Shown: positions 10,053-18,537 of the stretch, one piece after another
How the letters are laid out: every line of letters begins with the position of its first letter
Position numbering within the stretch: position 1 is the first letter of the stretch
Assembly (NCBI RefSeq): GCF_001431725.1
Contig: NZ_CP013106.1
Span: 3,534,001 to 3,598,000 of the forward strand
Reading direction: 5' to 3'
Origin: Halomonas huangheensis
Lineage (GTDB): Bacteria > Pseudomonadota > Gammaproteobacteria > Pseudomonadales > Halomonadaceae
Length of the DNA stretch: 64,000 bases
Notes under the pieces: model-generated
The model's database searches: none
Seen by the model: the letters and a program-made list of their open reading frames with translations, nothing else
Told to the model about the DNA's origin: nothing
Made by a program: the position numbers and the translations under genes

Positions 10053-10481
10053 TCAGCGCACGATCATCACCGACTGCTTGCTGTGATGAACCACATGCTC
10101 GGCATTGGGGCCAATCACATAGTCGGCGAGCTTACGTTTCGTGTGCGAAGCCATGACGATCAGATCGGCATTGATCCGCTTTCCCGCCTTGATGATGGCC
10201 TCCCACGGGGAGCCATCGACTACCGTAGCCTGCACTTCAATATCATCCGGCACATGTTCCGCAACGAACCGTTGTTGAACCTCCTTCAGGCCATTGCGAG
10301 CCTTCTCGGCAAAGTCAGACGGAAAGTAGGATCCCACCATCGGCATCCGATAATCCGGCAACACCGTAATGATCTGCAGTGACGCTCCGAAGGTCCGGCA
10401 CAACGTCAACGCGACCGGCAATGCCTTCTCCCATGAAGCCTCTTCATTGAGGTCGACGGGCAACAGAATCCTGTTGTACAT
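10053..10481 (-). CDS. universal stress protein, UspA family (TRAP-associated)
   Basis: Single-domain UspA protein of 142 residues (YNRILLPVDLNEE start, TLCRTFGASLQIITVL). It lies 12 bp downstream of the fused TRAP permease gene. I use the ATG at 10481, with AGGAG 8 nt upstream, rather than the GTG nine bases earlier. In Halomonas elongata a UspA protein (TeaD) follows the ectoine TRAP system and tunes its activity, so a similar regulatory role on this TAXI transporter is a reasonable inference. The usual G-2x-G-9x-G(S/T) nucleotide motif is degenerate here (ASHTKRK...VIGPN), so ATP binding is uncertain. Confidence 0.88.
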   Translation of the reverse strand: MYNRILLPVDLNEEASWEKALPVALTLCRTFGASLQIITVLPDYRMPMVGSYFPSDFAEKARNGLKEVQQRFVAEHVPDDIEVQATVVDGSPWEAIIKAGKRINADLIVMASHTKRKLADYVIGPNAEHVVHHSKQSVMIVR

Positions 10482-10493
10482 GACGCTCACTCC

Positions 10494-13088
10494 TCAGGCG
10501 GTAGCCTCGGTGATCTGCCTGGCGCGACGGCGCCGCTGCATCAATACCACCAGACCGAATACCAGCAGTGCCGGGAACCACATGAACTCCTTCCGCCAAC
10601 TATCCACTGGCGCCAGTACCGTGACGATCTCCTGGTCGAAGTCAAAGCCAAGCTTCTGTGCCTCACTTCCGTAGGTCACCAGGTCGACGATGGTCTTGCC
10701 ATCTCTTTCTACCAGTTCCATACCGAGGTTCAGGAAGCGCTCCTCACCCGTTTCTCCCTCCGGTATCGGCATCGTCATCCAGGTCGTCAACGGCTTTCCG
10801 AACGCATCCAGACCGCTGATCTGTACACGCAGATTACTGTCTCGCTCCACATCTCCCAGTGCCTGCTCGAATTGCGAGGGCGGAATGCTGCGGTAGGGGT
10901 CATGAATCTTGTCCATCCAGAAGCCAGGACGGAACAGAGTGAAGGCGACCAGCAACAACAGAATGGTTTCGTACCAACGGTTGCGCGTCAGCATGAAGCC
11001 CTGAGTTGCCGCGGCAAAGATCAGCATGGCGACTGTCGCCACGATAAAGACCACGACCCCCTGCAACGGTGTGACATCAATCAGCAACAGATCAGTATTG
11101 AAGATGAACAGGAACGGCAGTGCCGCAGTACGCAGACTGTAGTAGAACGCCTGGAAACCAGTGCGAATCGGATCACCATTGGAGATCGCCGCCGCCGCAA
11201 AGGAGGCAAGCCCCACCGGCGGTGTCACGTCAGCCATGATACCGAAGTAGAAGACGAACAGGTGGATAGCGATCAATGGTACCAATAGTCCATTCTGCTC
11301 ACCCAACTGAACAATGACCGGCGCCAGCAACGCTGAGACCACGATGTAGTTGGCGGTAGTCGGTAACCCCATACCGAGGATCAGACTGAGCACTGCGGTC
11401 AACAGCAGGATCAGCATCAGGTTGCCCATCGACAGGATCTCGACCATGTCCGCCAGCACCAGGCCAACCCCGGTCTGCGACACCGCACCCACGATGATAC
11501 CGGCGGTCGCGGTAGCGATACCGATACCGATCATGTTGCGTGCACCACTGACCAGACCTACCCACAGGTCCATGGCTCCCTCGCGCAAATCAGCTGCCAG
11601 ATTGCTGCGTCCGCGGAAGGCATGCATGATCGGACGCTGTGTCAACATGATGATGATCATCAATACCGTGGCCCAGAATGCCGAAAGGCCGGGTGACAGG
11701 CGCTCGACCATCAAACACCAGACCAGTACCACAACCGGCAGGATGTAGTGCAGCCCGACCATGACGGTCGGCCGAGTCTGAGGCAACTTGAAGATCGGGG
11801 TATTGGGGTCATCCAACTCGAGCTCGGGATAACCGGAGCCCAATGCCAGCAAGCCTACGTAGACTGCAGCCAGTACCACTGCCGCAACCCAGGGCGTTGC
11901 ATCACCAAGGATCGGCTTGAGCCAACCCAGACCGTAGTAGACCACCAGCGCGGTGATCATCACCAACAGCAGGCCAGCAAGGAAGCCAATCGCCTTGCGC
12001 ACCAGCGGCTTGGGCGGGTTGGCCGATTCCAGCCCCTGCATATTGGCCTTGAGCGCCTCGAGATGAACGATGTAGATCAGCGCGATATAGGAAATCAGCG
12101 CCGGCAGGAAGGCATGCTTGATGACCTCAACGTAGGAAATCCCCACGTACTCGACCATCAGGAAGGCTGCCGCACCCATGACCGGCGGCATGATCTGCCC
12201 GTTGACCGAGGATGACACTTCAACCGCACCCGCTTTCTCGGAGGAGAAGCCGACACGCTTCATCATTGGAATGGTGAAGGTACCCGTGGTTACGGTGTTG
12301 GCAATCGATGAGCCGGAAATCAGACCAGTGAGGCCCGATGCCACCACTGCGGCCTTGGCCGGACCACCGCGATAATGACCCAGCAACGAGAACGCGACCT
12401 TGATGAAATAGTTACCCGCGCCCGCCTTGTCGAGCAAGGCACCGAACAATACAAACAGGAATACAAAACTGGTGGAGACCCCCAGCGCGATGCCAAACAC
12501 CCCTTGGGTAGTCAGCCACTGGTGATTGACGAGGCCCTGCAGGCTTACGCCGCGGTGGGCAAGGATACCGGGCATCCATGGGCCGGCCAGAGAATAGATG
12601 ATGAATATCGAAGCAATGATAGTCAGCGGCGGGCCCAGGGCACGGCGTGTCGCCTCGAGCAACAGCAACAGACCGATGATACCGACCACCACGTCCTGCA
12701 TGATCGGAGCGCCAGGGCGTGCCGATAACTGCTCGTAGAAAGTGAAGAGATAAGCACCGGCACTGGCAGCGACAATCGCCATGATCCAATCCTGAATAGG
12801 AATACGGTCACGCGGCGAACGCTTGGTAGCCGGATAGGCCATGAAGGCCAGAAACAGAGCAAAGGCCAGATGGATCGAGCGTGCTTCCGTGGCATTGAAG
12901 ACACCAAAGCCGATAATGAACGGCAGAGGAGAGGCCACCCACAGCTGGAACAGCGACCATGCCGCCGCTATGCCAACCAGCAACTTGCCCGGAAAACCCT
13001 CGGGATTGCGGGCCCCGGAGTCGCTGGATGCGACCATATCCTCGAGGTCCACACTGGACCCCGCGGCTTTCTGTTTGTCCTCAGTCAT
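10494..13088 (-). CDS. TRAP transporter, fused small/large permease (TAXI type)
   Basis: Inner-membrane permease of 864 residues combining the 4-helix DctQ-like and 12-helix DctM-like parts in one chain, as is usual for TAXI systems. Conserved large-subunit stretches include ASGLTGLISGSSIANTVTTG and GMGLPTTANYIVV. The C-terminal roughly 130 residues after the last core helices (around FEQALGDVERDSNLRVQISG, then a final helix and RRRRAR) resemble the DUF3394 extension found on these permeases. I use the ATG at 13088 (MTEDKQKA); the frame runs 20 codons further upstream. It is driven by a sodium or proton gradient with the binding protein encoded just upstream. Substrate unknown. Confidence 0.92.
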   Translation of the reverse strand: MTEDKQKAAGSSVDLEDMVASSDSGARNPEGFPGKLLVGIAAAWSLFQLWVASPLPFIIGFGVFNATEARSIHLAFALFLAFMAYPATKRSPRDRIPIQDWIMAIVAASAGAYLFTFYEQLSARPGAPIMQDVVVGIIGLLLLLEATRRALGPPLTIIASIFIIYSLAGPWMPGILAHRGVSLQGLVNHQWLTTQGVFGIALGVSTSFVFLFVLFGALLDKAGAGNYFIKVAFSLLGHYRGGPAKAAVVASGLTGLISGSSIANTVTTGTFTIPMMKRVGFSSEKAGAVEVSSSVNGQIMPPVMGAAAFLMVEYVGISYVEVIKHAFLPALISYIALIYIVHLEALKANMQGLESANPPKPLVRKAIGFLAGLLLVMITALVVYYGLGWLKPILGDATPWVAAVVLAAVYVGLLALGSGYPELELDDPNTPIFKLPQTRPTVMVGLHYILPVVVLVWCLMVERLSPGLSAFWATVLMIIIMLTQRPIMHAFRGRSNLAADLREGAMDLWVGLVSGARNMIGIGIATATAGIIVGAVSQTGVGLVLADMVEILSMGNLMLILLLTAVLSLILGMGLPTTANYIVVSALLAPVIVQLGEQNGLLVPLIAIHLFVFYFGIMADVTPPVGLASFAAAAISNGDPIRTGFQAFYYSLRTAALPFLFIFNTDLLLIDVTPLQGVVVFIVATVAMLIFAAATQGFMLTRNRWYETILLLLVAFTLFRPGFWMDKIHDPYRSIPPSQFEQALGDVERDSNLRVQISGLDAFGKPLTTWMTMPIPEGETGEERFLNLGMELVERDGKTIVDLVTYGSEAQKLGFDFDQEIVTVLAPVDSWRKEFMWFPALLVFGLVVLMQRRRRARQITEATA

Positions 13089-13248
13089 AAGCAAGCCCTG
13101 TCTGAAGAAGATTGATGAACGTGCTGAGGCCTTCCAACATCCCCACACCTTTTACTATATGACGCCCCAGCGAAACTGCACGGCGTTACGACGGGGCAGG
13201 ATTATGCAGCAATCCATCCAGCCAGGCATTACTCCTCGCCCACAACGC

Positions 13249-13281
13249 ACTGCGCGGCCGCCCTCCTGGGGACCGCGCAGT
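13249..13281 (-). other. intercistronic hairpin between TAXI binding protein and permease
   Basis: ACTGCGCGG and CCGCGCAGT form a perfect 9-bp stem with a 15-nt loop in the 227-bp gap. No U-tract follows on the minus strand. Such hairpins commonly stabilise the upstream message or attenuate the downstream one, giving more binding protein than permease. Confidence 0.5.
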
Positions 13282-13315
13282 ATGAGTCATGCCACTTGAT
13301 GCAGCTTCGAGCGTA

Positions 13316-14296
13316 TTACTCGATCCAGCCCTGCTCACGATAGTAGCGAGCGGCACCTTCATGCAGCGGAGCTGACAGGCCGTCGGCGACCATTTCTTCC
13401 GGCTTGAGGTTGGCAAAAGCCGGGTGCAGACGCTTGAAACGATCAAAGTTATCGAAGACCGCCTTGACGGCTTCGTAGACCAGATCTTCATCGGCATCGG
13501 CAGATGTCACGAACGTGGCGGCAACACCGAAGGTCTCGACATCCTCGTCGTTACCCTTGTACATACCACCGGGAATAACCGACATGGAATAGTACGGGTA
13601 CTCTTCGACCAACGACTTGACGGTGTCATCGTTGAGCGGAACCAGGTGGGAATCCACAGTAGTGGTGGCTTCCTGGATGGCCCCGTTGGGGTGGCCCACG
13701 ACATAGGCCATGGCGTCGATGTTGTTATCGGCCAGAGCGGAGGCCATTTCAGCGGCATCAAGCTGTGAGGCCAGAGAGAAGGAATCCTGCGTCCAACCCT
13801 TGGCATCCATCACCACTTCCATGGTGTTGCGCTGACCGGAGCCCGGGTTACCGATGTTGACGCGCTTGCCTTCCAGATCATCCAGCGTCTCGATACCGGA
13901 ATCAGCACGCGCCAGAATGGTCAGCGGCTCGCCATGCACCTTGAACACAGCACGTAGGTCTTCGTAGGCATTGCCTTCGAAGTTGCCGGTACCGTTGTAT
14001 GCCTGATATTGCACATCGGATTGTGCAACACCCATGGTGTATTCACCGCCACGAATACCATTGACGTTGGCAACAGAACCACCGGTAGAGGGGGCATTAC
14101 AGCGGATGCCAGTCTCTTCTGCATTCTGGTTGACGAAGCGGCAGATGGACTGACCCACTACGTAGTAGACCCCCGTCTGTCCACCGGTACCGATCGTGAT
14201 GAACTTTTCTTCCTGGGCCATAGCCGGAGACGCAAACATGGCGGCTCCAAGAATGGCGCCGGAGACAGCGGCGGCAGAGAACGCATGGCGCTTCAT
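13316..14296 (-). CDS. TAXI-family TRAP transporter substrate-binding protein
   Basis: Periplasmic solute-binding protein of 326 residues with a clear signal peptide (KRHAFSAAAVSGAILGAAMF, cleavage after AMA). The mature start FITIGTGGQTGVYYVVGQSICRFVN is the TAXI hallmark, and GGSVANVNGIRGGEYTMGVAQSD also fits the family. Ribosome site AGAGGT precedes the ATG. It is the first gene of the unit with the fused permease and UspA genes. TAXI substrates are often dicarboxylates or amino acids, but none can be assigned here. Confidence 0.93.
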   Translation of the reverse strand: MKRHAFSAAAVSGAILGAAMFASPAMAQEEKFITIGTGGQTGVYYVVGQSICRFVNQNAEETGIRCNAPSTGGSVANVNGIRGGEYTMGVAQSDVQYQAYNGTGNFEGNAYEDLRAVFKVHGEPLTILARADSGIETLDDLEGKRVNIGNPGSGQRNTMEVVMDAKGWTQDSFSLASQLDAAEMASALADNNIDAMAYVVGHPNGAIQEATTTVDSHLVPLNDDTVKSLVEEYPYYSMSVIPGGMYKGNDEDVETFGVAATFVTSADADEDLVYEAVKAVFDNFDRFKRLHPAFANLKPEEMVADGLSAPLHEGAARYYREQGWIE

Positions 14297-14890
14297 GGTT
14301 ATACCTCTTTATTCTGGATTCTCGATATTGTAACGGGACGATCCCCTGCTGACTTCCCTGGCGGGTGGTGCAGCGTCCACATCATGCTACTTGCAGCGCG
14401 AAAATTACCTGAATGATTCAATAACTTCCAGCTACGCCATCAGTGTAGATGGAATAATCGACCACAGGACATCAATTTGTCTCGCCACTGCGCACGATTC
14501 GGCACATATGCGCATCGGGAAAACAGGGAATGGGTCTGCTACCCGGTCCCGTCCTCTGAATGAGCATAGACACTCCCGGCCATCACGCTAGTTCTCCGAT
14601 AGAGGCGCTCCTTTCCTGCAGCGAGAAATGCATTGTGATAACGGTTGGCGACTTCGATAACCTGATGCGCTGGAATGGCAGCTTGCTGTCCCCGAGTGTC
14701 GCCTTGATGGCTGTACCAGCAAAACGCGTCGCAACCTCCGCGATCCAGGCAGTGACGAGGACCCGATGACCAGGTATCGTTCACCGAGTGAACCGGCCCC
14801 CGGCCAATCCACCTGCAAATTCCGGAACTCAGCCTCTGGCCTGTGCCGGGAATCCTTCTCGCCCCCATCCGTCAATGGAGTCAGCTACGC
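14297..14890. other. 594-bp divergent intergenic region
   Basis: Lies between the TAXI binding-protein gene and the nitrilase-family gene. Short frames here lack ribosome sites and family resemblance. It must hold promoters for both sides, but I see no convincing operator or RNA element. Confidence 0.4.
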
Positions 14891-15733
14891 ATGCGTCATC
14901 AGGATTCGATCAAGGTAGCCGCCGCCCAGATCAACTGCGAGTTCGCCGACCTGGATGCCAACCTCGATCTTCATCTCGAGTACATCGACCAGGCAAAGGG
15001 TGAAGATGTCGAACTCCTGGTGTTCCCGGAACTGTCCCTGACCGGCTATGGTCTAGGCCCCAGGGTCATGGACGTCGCCATACCTCGCGAGGACCCGCGT
15101 CTCGAAACACTGGCTTCGGCCTGCGGGGACATGCAGGCAATAGTTGGCTTTGTCGAGGAAGCAAGCCCCGGCGAATACTACAACGCTCTGGCGATCCTGC
15201 AGTACGGTGAGGTTGTCGCGGTACACCGCAAGCTCAACCTACCGAGTTACGGTGGTCTGGAAGAAGGCAAGTGGTTTACCCACGGCAACCAGCTGACCCA
15301 TACAGATGTGAGACCAGGCTGGTCGAACACGCCGCTGATCTGCGCCGACATGTGGAACCCGGCGCTGGTCCACGCCGCACTGCTGGCACGCCCGACGCTG
15401 CTCTGCGCGCCCATCAACTCCGCCTCGGGCATTGTCAGCGAGGATTTTTCCAACGAGCAGAACTGGCACGTCAATGTGCGCTTCTACGCGATGACCTACG
15501 GCACTCCGGTGATCATGGTCAATCGCTACGGCGCCGAGAACGAAAGCCACTTCTGGGGCGGCTCCTGCATCCTCGGGCCTCGCGGGGAGTTTCTCGCTCG
15601 CGCCGAGGATGGTCAGATGTTGATCACGGCCACCCTGTCACGCAAGGCGATTGCCCGAGCCCGCTTCGAGCTTCCCACCCTTCGCGATGCCGATACTCCG
15701 TTGATCCGCGAATTGATGGCTGGTTATCGCTGA
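14891..15733 (+). CDS. carbon-nitrogen hydrolase (nitrilase superfamily)
   Basis: Cytoplasmic amidase-type enzyme of 280 residues. The family Glu-Lys-Cys triad is visible: Glu in LLVFPELSLTGYG, Lys in VVAVHRKLNLPSYG and Cys in PLICADMWNP. The sequence resembles stand-alone glutamine-hydrolysing-like or amidase branches more than true nitrilases, and the substrate cannot be told. I start at the ATG at 14891, with GGAG 10 nt upstream; a GTG 16 codons earlier is possible. A macrodomain gene follows 222 bp downstream on the same strand. Confidence 0.88.
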   Translation: MRHQDSIKVAAAQINCEFADLDANLDLHLEYIDQAKGEDVELLVFPELSLTGYGLGPRVMDVAIPREDPRLETLASACGDMQAIVGFVEEASPGEYYNALAILQYGEVVAVHRKLNLPSYGGLEEGKWFTHGNQLTHTDVRPGWSNTPLICADMWNPALVHAALLARPTLLCAPINSASGIVSEDFSNEQNWHVNVRFYAMTYGTPVIMVNRYGAENESHFWGGSCILGPRGEFLARAEDGQMLITATLSRKAIARARFELPTLRDADTPLIRELMAGYR

Positions 15734-15955
15734 CTCAGAGCGAAGCAGGCAGCGAGAGTCCCTGCCGCCTGGCTACACGCTATATTTCCTGTATCCCACC
15801 AGGATCCGCCCCTCTATCGCGCCACGAGAACCAACGTCTGCCTATTGAGGGGAGGTCAACCATGCAGAAAGTCCTCAATGGATATACTGATGACGCCAGC
15901 TGGCGGGCTGCTACGCTGATATCTGCGCCCCATGACAACTCCTGGAGAGTCCAGA

Positions 15956-16495
15956 ATGCCCACAGTTCAGCATCCGCTGGTCGAGTGTGTCCAGGCGGAT
16001 ATTGCAGCACAGGAAGATATCGACGCCGTGGTCAATGCCGCCAATGCGCAGCTACAGACCGGTGGCGGCGTGGCTGGTGCGCTGCACCGTGCAGCCGGCC
16101 CCGAACTGGCCCGCGCCGGCGAGGCCCAGGCGCCGATCCGGCCCGGTCAGGCGGTGATCACAGCGGGCTTCAATCTGCCCAATACTCATGTCATTCACTG
16201 CCTTGGCCCGGTATATGGCATGGATGAGCCAAGTGCTGAGCTGCTTGCATCCTGCTACCGCCAGGCACTGGAACTCGCCGAACAGCACGGCATCCAGCGC
16301 ATCGCCTTCCCCGCCCTGTCTACTGGCGCATTCGGTTATCCCATGGAAGAAGCCACGGAAATCGCCGTATCCACGGTGCTGACCAGCCTGGCCACATGCC
16401 CGAGCATACAACTGGTGCGTTTCGTGCTGTTCGACAAAGCCAGCCTGGCAGTACACCAGCGCTGGTTGGAACAGCTGACAGATGGAGAGAATTAA
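15956..16495 (+). CDS. macrodomain protein (O-acetyl-ADP-ribose deacetylase-like)
   Basis: A 179-residue stand-alone macrodomain. The ADP-ribose loops are clear: QADIAAQEDIDAVVNAANAQL, then GGGVAGALHRAAGPEL, then FPALSTGAFGYPMEEA near the phosphate loop. This pattern fits the YmdB/MacroD-like group, which removes ADP-ribose or hydrolyses O-acetyl-ADP-ribose. Start at the ATG at 15956 with GGAG 9 nt upstream. A strong ribosome site and ATG at 15862 in another frame run into this gene. A long heptamer array begins 8 bp after the stop. Confidence 0.93.
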   Translation: MPTVQHPLVECVQADIAAQEDIDAVVNAANAQLQTGGGVAGALHRAAGPELARAGEAQAPIRPGQAVITAGFNLPNTHVIHCLGPVYGMDEPSAELLASCYRQALELAEQHGIQRIAFPALSTGAFGYPMEEATEIAVSTVLTSLATCPSIQLVRFVLFDKASLAVHQRWLEQLTDGEN

Positions 16496-16502
16496 GAATC
16501 AA

Positions 16503-16607
16503 GAAGTAAGAAGTAAGAAGTCAGAAGTCAGAAGTCAGAAGTCAGAAGTCAGAAGTCAGAAGTCAGAAGTCAGAAGTCAGAAGTCAGAAGTCAGAAGTCA
16601 GAAGTCA
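16503..16607 (+). repeat. heptamer array: GAAGTAA x2 then GAAGTCA x13
   Basis: Fifteen uninterrupted 7-bp units counted directly: two GAAGTAA (16503-16516), then thirteen GAAGTCA (16517-16607). It starts 8 bp after the macrodomain stop, in the convergent gap with dctM. A variable-number tandem repeat is likely; a multiple of seven does not preserve frame, but it lies outside coding sequence. Confidence 0.95.
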
Positions 16608-16621
16608 GAATAGAGAGTCAT

Positions 16622-16688
16622 CCCTCTTCCCTCTTCCCTCTTCCCTCTTCCCTCTTCCCTCTTCCCTCTTCCCTCTTCCCTCTTCCCC
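16622..16688 (-). repeat. heptamer array CCCTCTT x9 with G-quadruplex potential on minus strand
   Basis: Nine tandem CCCTCTT units (16622-16684) followed by CCCC. On the minus strand, which is the mRNA sense of dctM, this is ten G3 or G4 tracts separated by 4-nt AAGA spacers, a textbook G3-N4 quadruplex motif. The first G follows the dctM stop codon TAA directly. The same unit recurs after gbcB. Confidence 0.93.
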
Positions 16689-17984
16689 TTACACGTTATA
16701 TCCCAACACCCGTGGCAGCCACAGTGCGATCTCGGGGAAGATTGCCACCAGTGCCAACGCCGTTGCCATGGCGGCGACAAACACCAGTGCCCAGCCAACC
16801 GTCTGCTCCAGTCGTATCTTCGCCACCTCGGTGGTCACCATCAGGTTGACCGCCACCGGAGGCGTGAACTGACCAATGGCGATATTCATCGCCAGCAGGA
16901 TGCCAAACCACACTGGATTCCAGCCGAAGTGCTGCATCACCGGAATCAGGATCGGCATCATGATCAGATAGATCGAAATGGCATCCAGCAGCATGCCTGC
17001 GGCCAGCACCGCGAGCATGATCAACACCAGCAGCAATGCACCGTTATCCGATAGCCCGATCACCCACTCGGCCAGATGACGGAAGGTCCCCAGGGTGGTG
17101 CCCGCCCAGGCAAAGATCCCCGCCAACGCGATGATCAACATCACCACACCCGAGATCACTGCGGCCTCTCCCAACAGCTCCCAGAGGTCGCGCCAGTTCA
17201 GCTCGCGGGTCAATGCAAGACCGACGACCACGCCATAAGCCACCGCCACCACCGCAGCTTCGGTTGGCGTGAACAGGCCGCTACGTAAACCGCCGAGGAT
17301 CAGAACCGGAGCGAAAAGCGCCGGGATCGCCTTGCGGAAACTTTCACCCAATGGCGGACGCTCCACATCATGTGGGTCTTCCCAGCCATAGCGACGCGCC
17401 AGCAGCCAGGCCGGTATCAGTAGCGACAGTCCAGCGAGGATGCCCGGGAACAGCCCAGCGGCGAACAACGCACGCAGGTCCACTCCCGGCACCACGATCG
17501 AGTACAGGATCAGCGCCACTGAAGGAGGGATCAGAATTGCGGTGGATGCCGAAGCAGCGATCAATGTCGCGGAGAATGGGCGCGGATAGCCTGCCTTCGT
17601 CATGCTCGGCAGCATGACCATGGCAACGGCGGCAGCATCCGCTGGACCAGAGCCGCTCATCCCGCCCATGATCATGCAGACCAGCACTGCTACCACGGCC
17701 AGGCCGCCATGACGCGGTCCGATCAGTGCCTGCGCAAAGCGCACCAGGCGTGCGGCAACTCCGGCACGCTCGAAGATCAGCCCAGTGAGAATAAACAATG
17801 GAATGGCGATCAGCGGATACTTGGCCACGCTGTTGTAGGTGTTGGTGCCCAGAGTGGCGAGCATATTGGGCGACAGCCCAACGAAGATTCCCACTGCCCC
17901 GGACAGACCAAGTGAAAAGGCCACCGGTACGCCAATCAACAGCAGCGCCAGGAAACTGAACAGCATCCATAGATCAGGCGTCAT
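16689..17984 (-). CDS. dctM: TRAP transporter large permease (DctM)
   Basis: Inner-membrane DctM-type subunit of 431 residues with about 12 helices. It opens MTPDLWMLFSFLALLLIGVPVAFSLGLSG and has the conserved MSGSGPADAAAVAMVMLPSM and FTPTEAAVVAVAYG stretches. It forms the transport channel with the DctQ subunit, whose gene it overlaps by 11 nt. The substrate is delivered by the binding protein encoded upstream. The stop codon is immediately followed by a G-rich heptamer array. Confidence 0.95.
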   Translation of the reverse strand: MTPDLWMLFSFLALLLIGVPVAFSLGLSGAVGIFVGLSPNMLATLGTNTYNSVAKYPLIAIPLFILTGLIFERAGVAARLVRFAQALIGPRHGGLAVVAVLVCMIMGGMSGSGPADAAAVAMVMLPSMTKAGYPRPFSATLIAASASTAILIPPSVALILYSIVVPGVDLRALFAAGLFPGILAGLSLLIPAWLLARRYGWEDPHDVERPPLGESFRKAIPALFAPVLILGGLRSGLFTPTEAAVVAVAYGVVVGLALTRELNWRDLWELLGEAAVISGVVMLIIALAGIFAWAGTTLGTFRHLAEWVIGLSDNGALLLVLIMLAVLAAGMLLDAISIYLIMMPILIPVMQHFGWNPVWFGILLAMNIAIGQFTPPVAVNLMVTTEVAKIRLEQTVGWALVFVAAMATALALVAIFPEIALWLPRVLGYNV

Positions 17985-18450
17985 CGGCGAAGTCTCCCCG
18001 CAGGCGAGCCAGCGTCAACTGGCACTGGCGAAACAGCATCAATACCGACAATACCGGCAACCAGACCAGATACCACCACTGCGGCAGCCCCAACCCAGGT
18101 GACAGCGACTGCCACTGGTACTCCTGCCAGGCCATGCGCCCCCCGAACCAGGTGATCAAACCCAGCAGCACCACACCGCACAGCCCCTGGGCGATGATGA
18201 ATATTGGACGCACTCGCGCCGGAACGGCCCGTTCGAGAAGTCCGATACGAATATGGCGATGAGTGCGCAGTGCCACCGAGGCGCCGGCAAAGGTCAGCAA
18301 CACCAGCAGAAAGACCGAGAACTCTTCGGTAAAGGCGAAGGAGCCTCCGGTGATATAGCGCACTACCACGTTGCCGAGGCTGATCACACCGATGATCAGA
18401 ATGGCCAGAGTGGCAAGCACGCGTTCAACAACAGCGTCAGGGCGTTTCAT
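17974..18450 (-). CDS. dctQ: TRAP transporter small permease (DctQ)
   Basis: A 158-residue, four-helix DctQ protein (LATLAILIIGVISLGNVVVRY; EFSVFLLVLLTFAGASVALRTHRHIRI). The EEF(S/A)VF...RTHRHI pattern is typical. It lies between the binding-protein gene and dctM, overlapping dctM. It has no strong ribosome site, so expression is probably linked to the upstream message through the intervening hairpin. Confidence 0.93.
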   Translation of the reverse strand: MKRPDAVVERVLATLAILIIGVISLGNVVVRYITGGSFAFTEEFSVFLLVLLTFAGASVALRTHRHIRIGLLERAVPARVRPIFIIAQGLCGVVLLGLITWFGGRMAWQEYQWQSLSPGLGLPQWWYLVWLPVLSVLMLFRQCQLTLARLRGDFADDA

Positions 18451-18484
18451 CAGGGATGTTTATTCTGCAGGGGGAAACAGGATA

Positions 18485-18507
18485 CCGGCTCCTGTCGCAG
18501 GAGCCGG
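18485..18507 (-). other. intercistronic hairpin between dctP and dctQ
   Basis: CCGGCTCCTG-TCG-CAGGAGCCGG is a perfect 10-bp stem with a 3-nt loop in the 87-bp gap. There is no U-tract on the minus strand, so it is more likely a stability or attenuation element than a full terminator. The TAXI operon has a comparable hairpin. Confidence 0.65.
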
Positions 18508-18537
18508 AGTCGATCAGAGTATCAATGCATCGTCAGT

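Noticed and set aside
15271..16227. 318-codon frame across the nitrilase and macrodomain genes
   Set aside because: It is out of frame with two recognised genes and Arg/His-rich; only its internal ATG at 15862 with a strong ribosome site deserves notice.
16503..16688. Possible CRISPR array
   Set aside because: Repeats are 7 bp and contiguous with no spacers; it is a simple tandem repeat.
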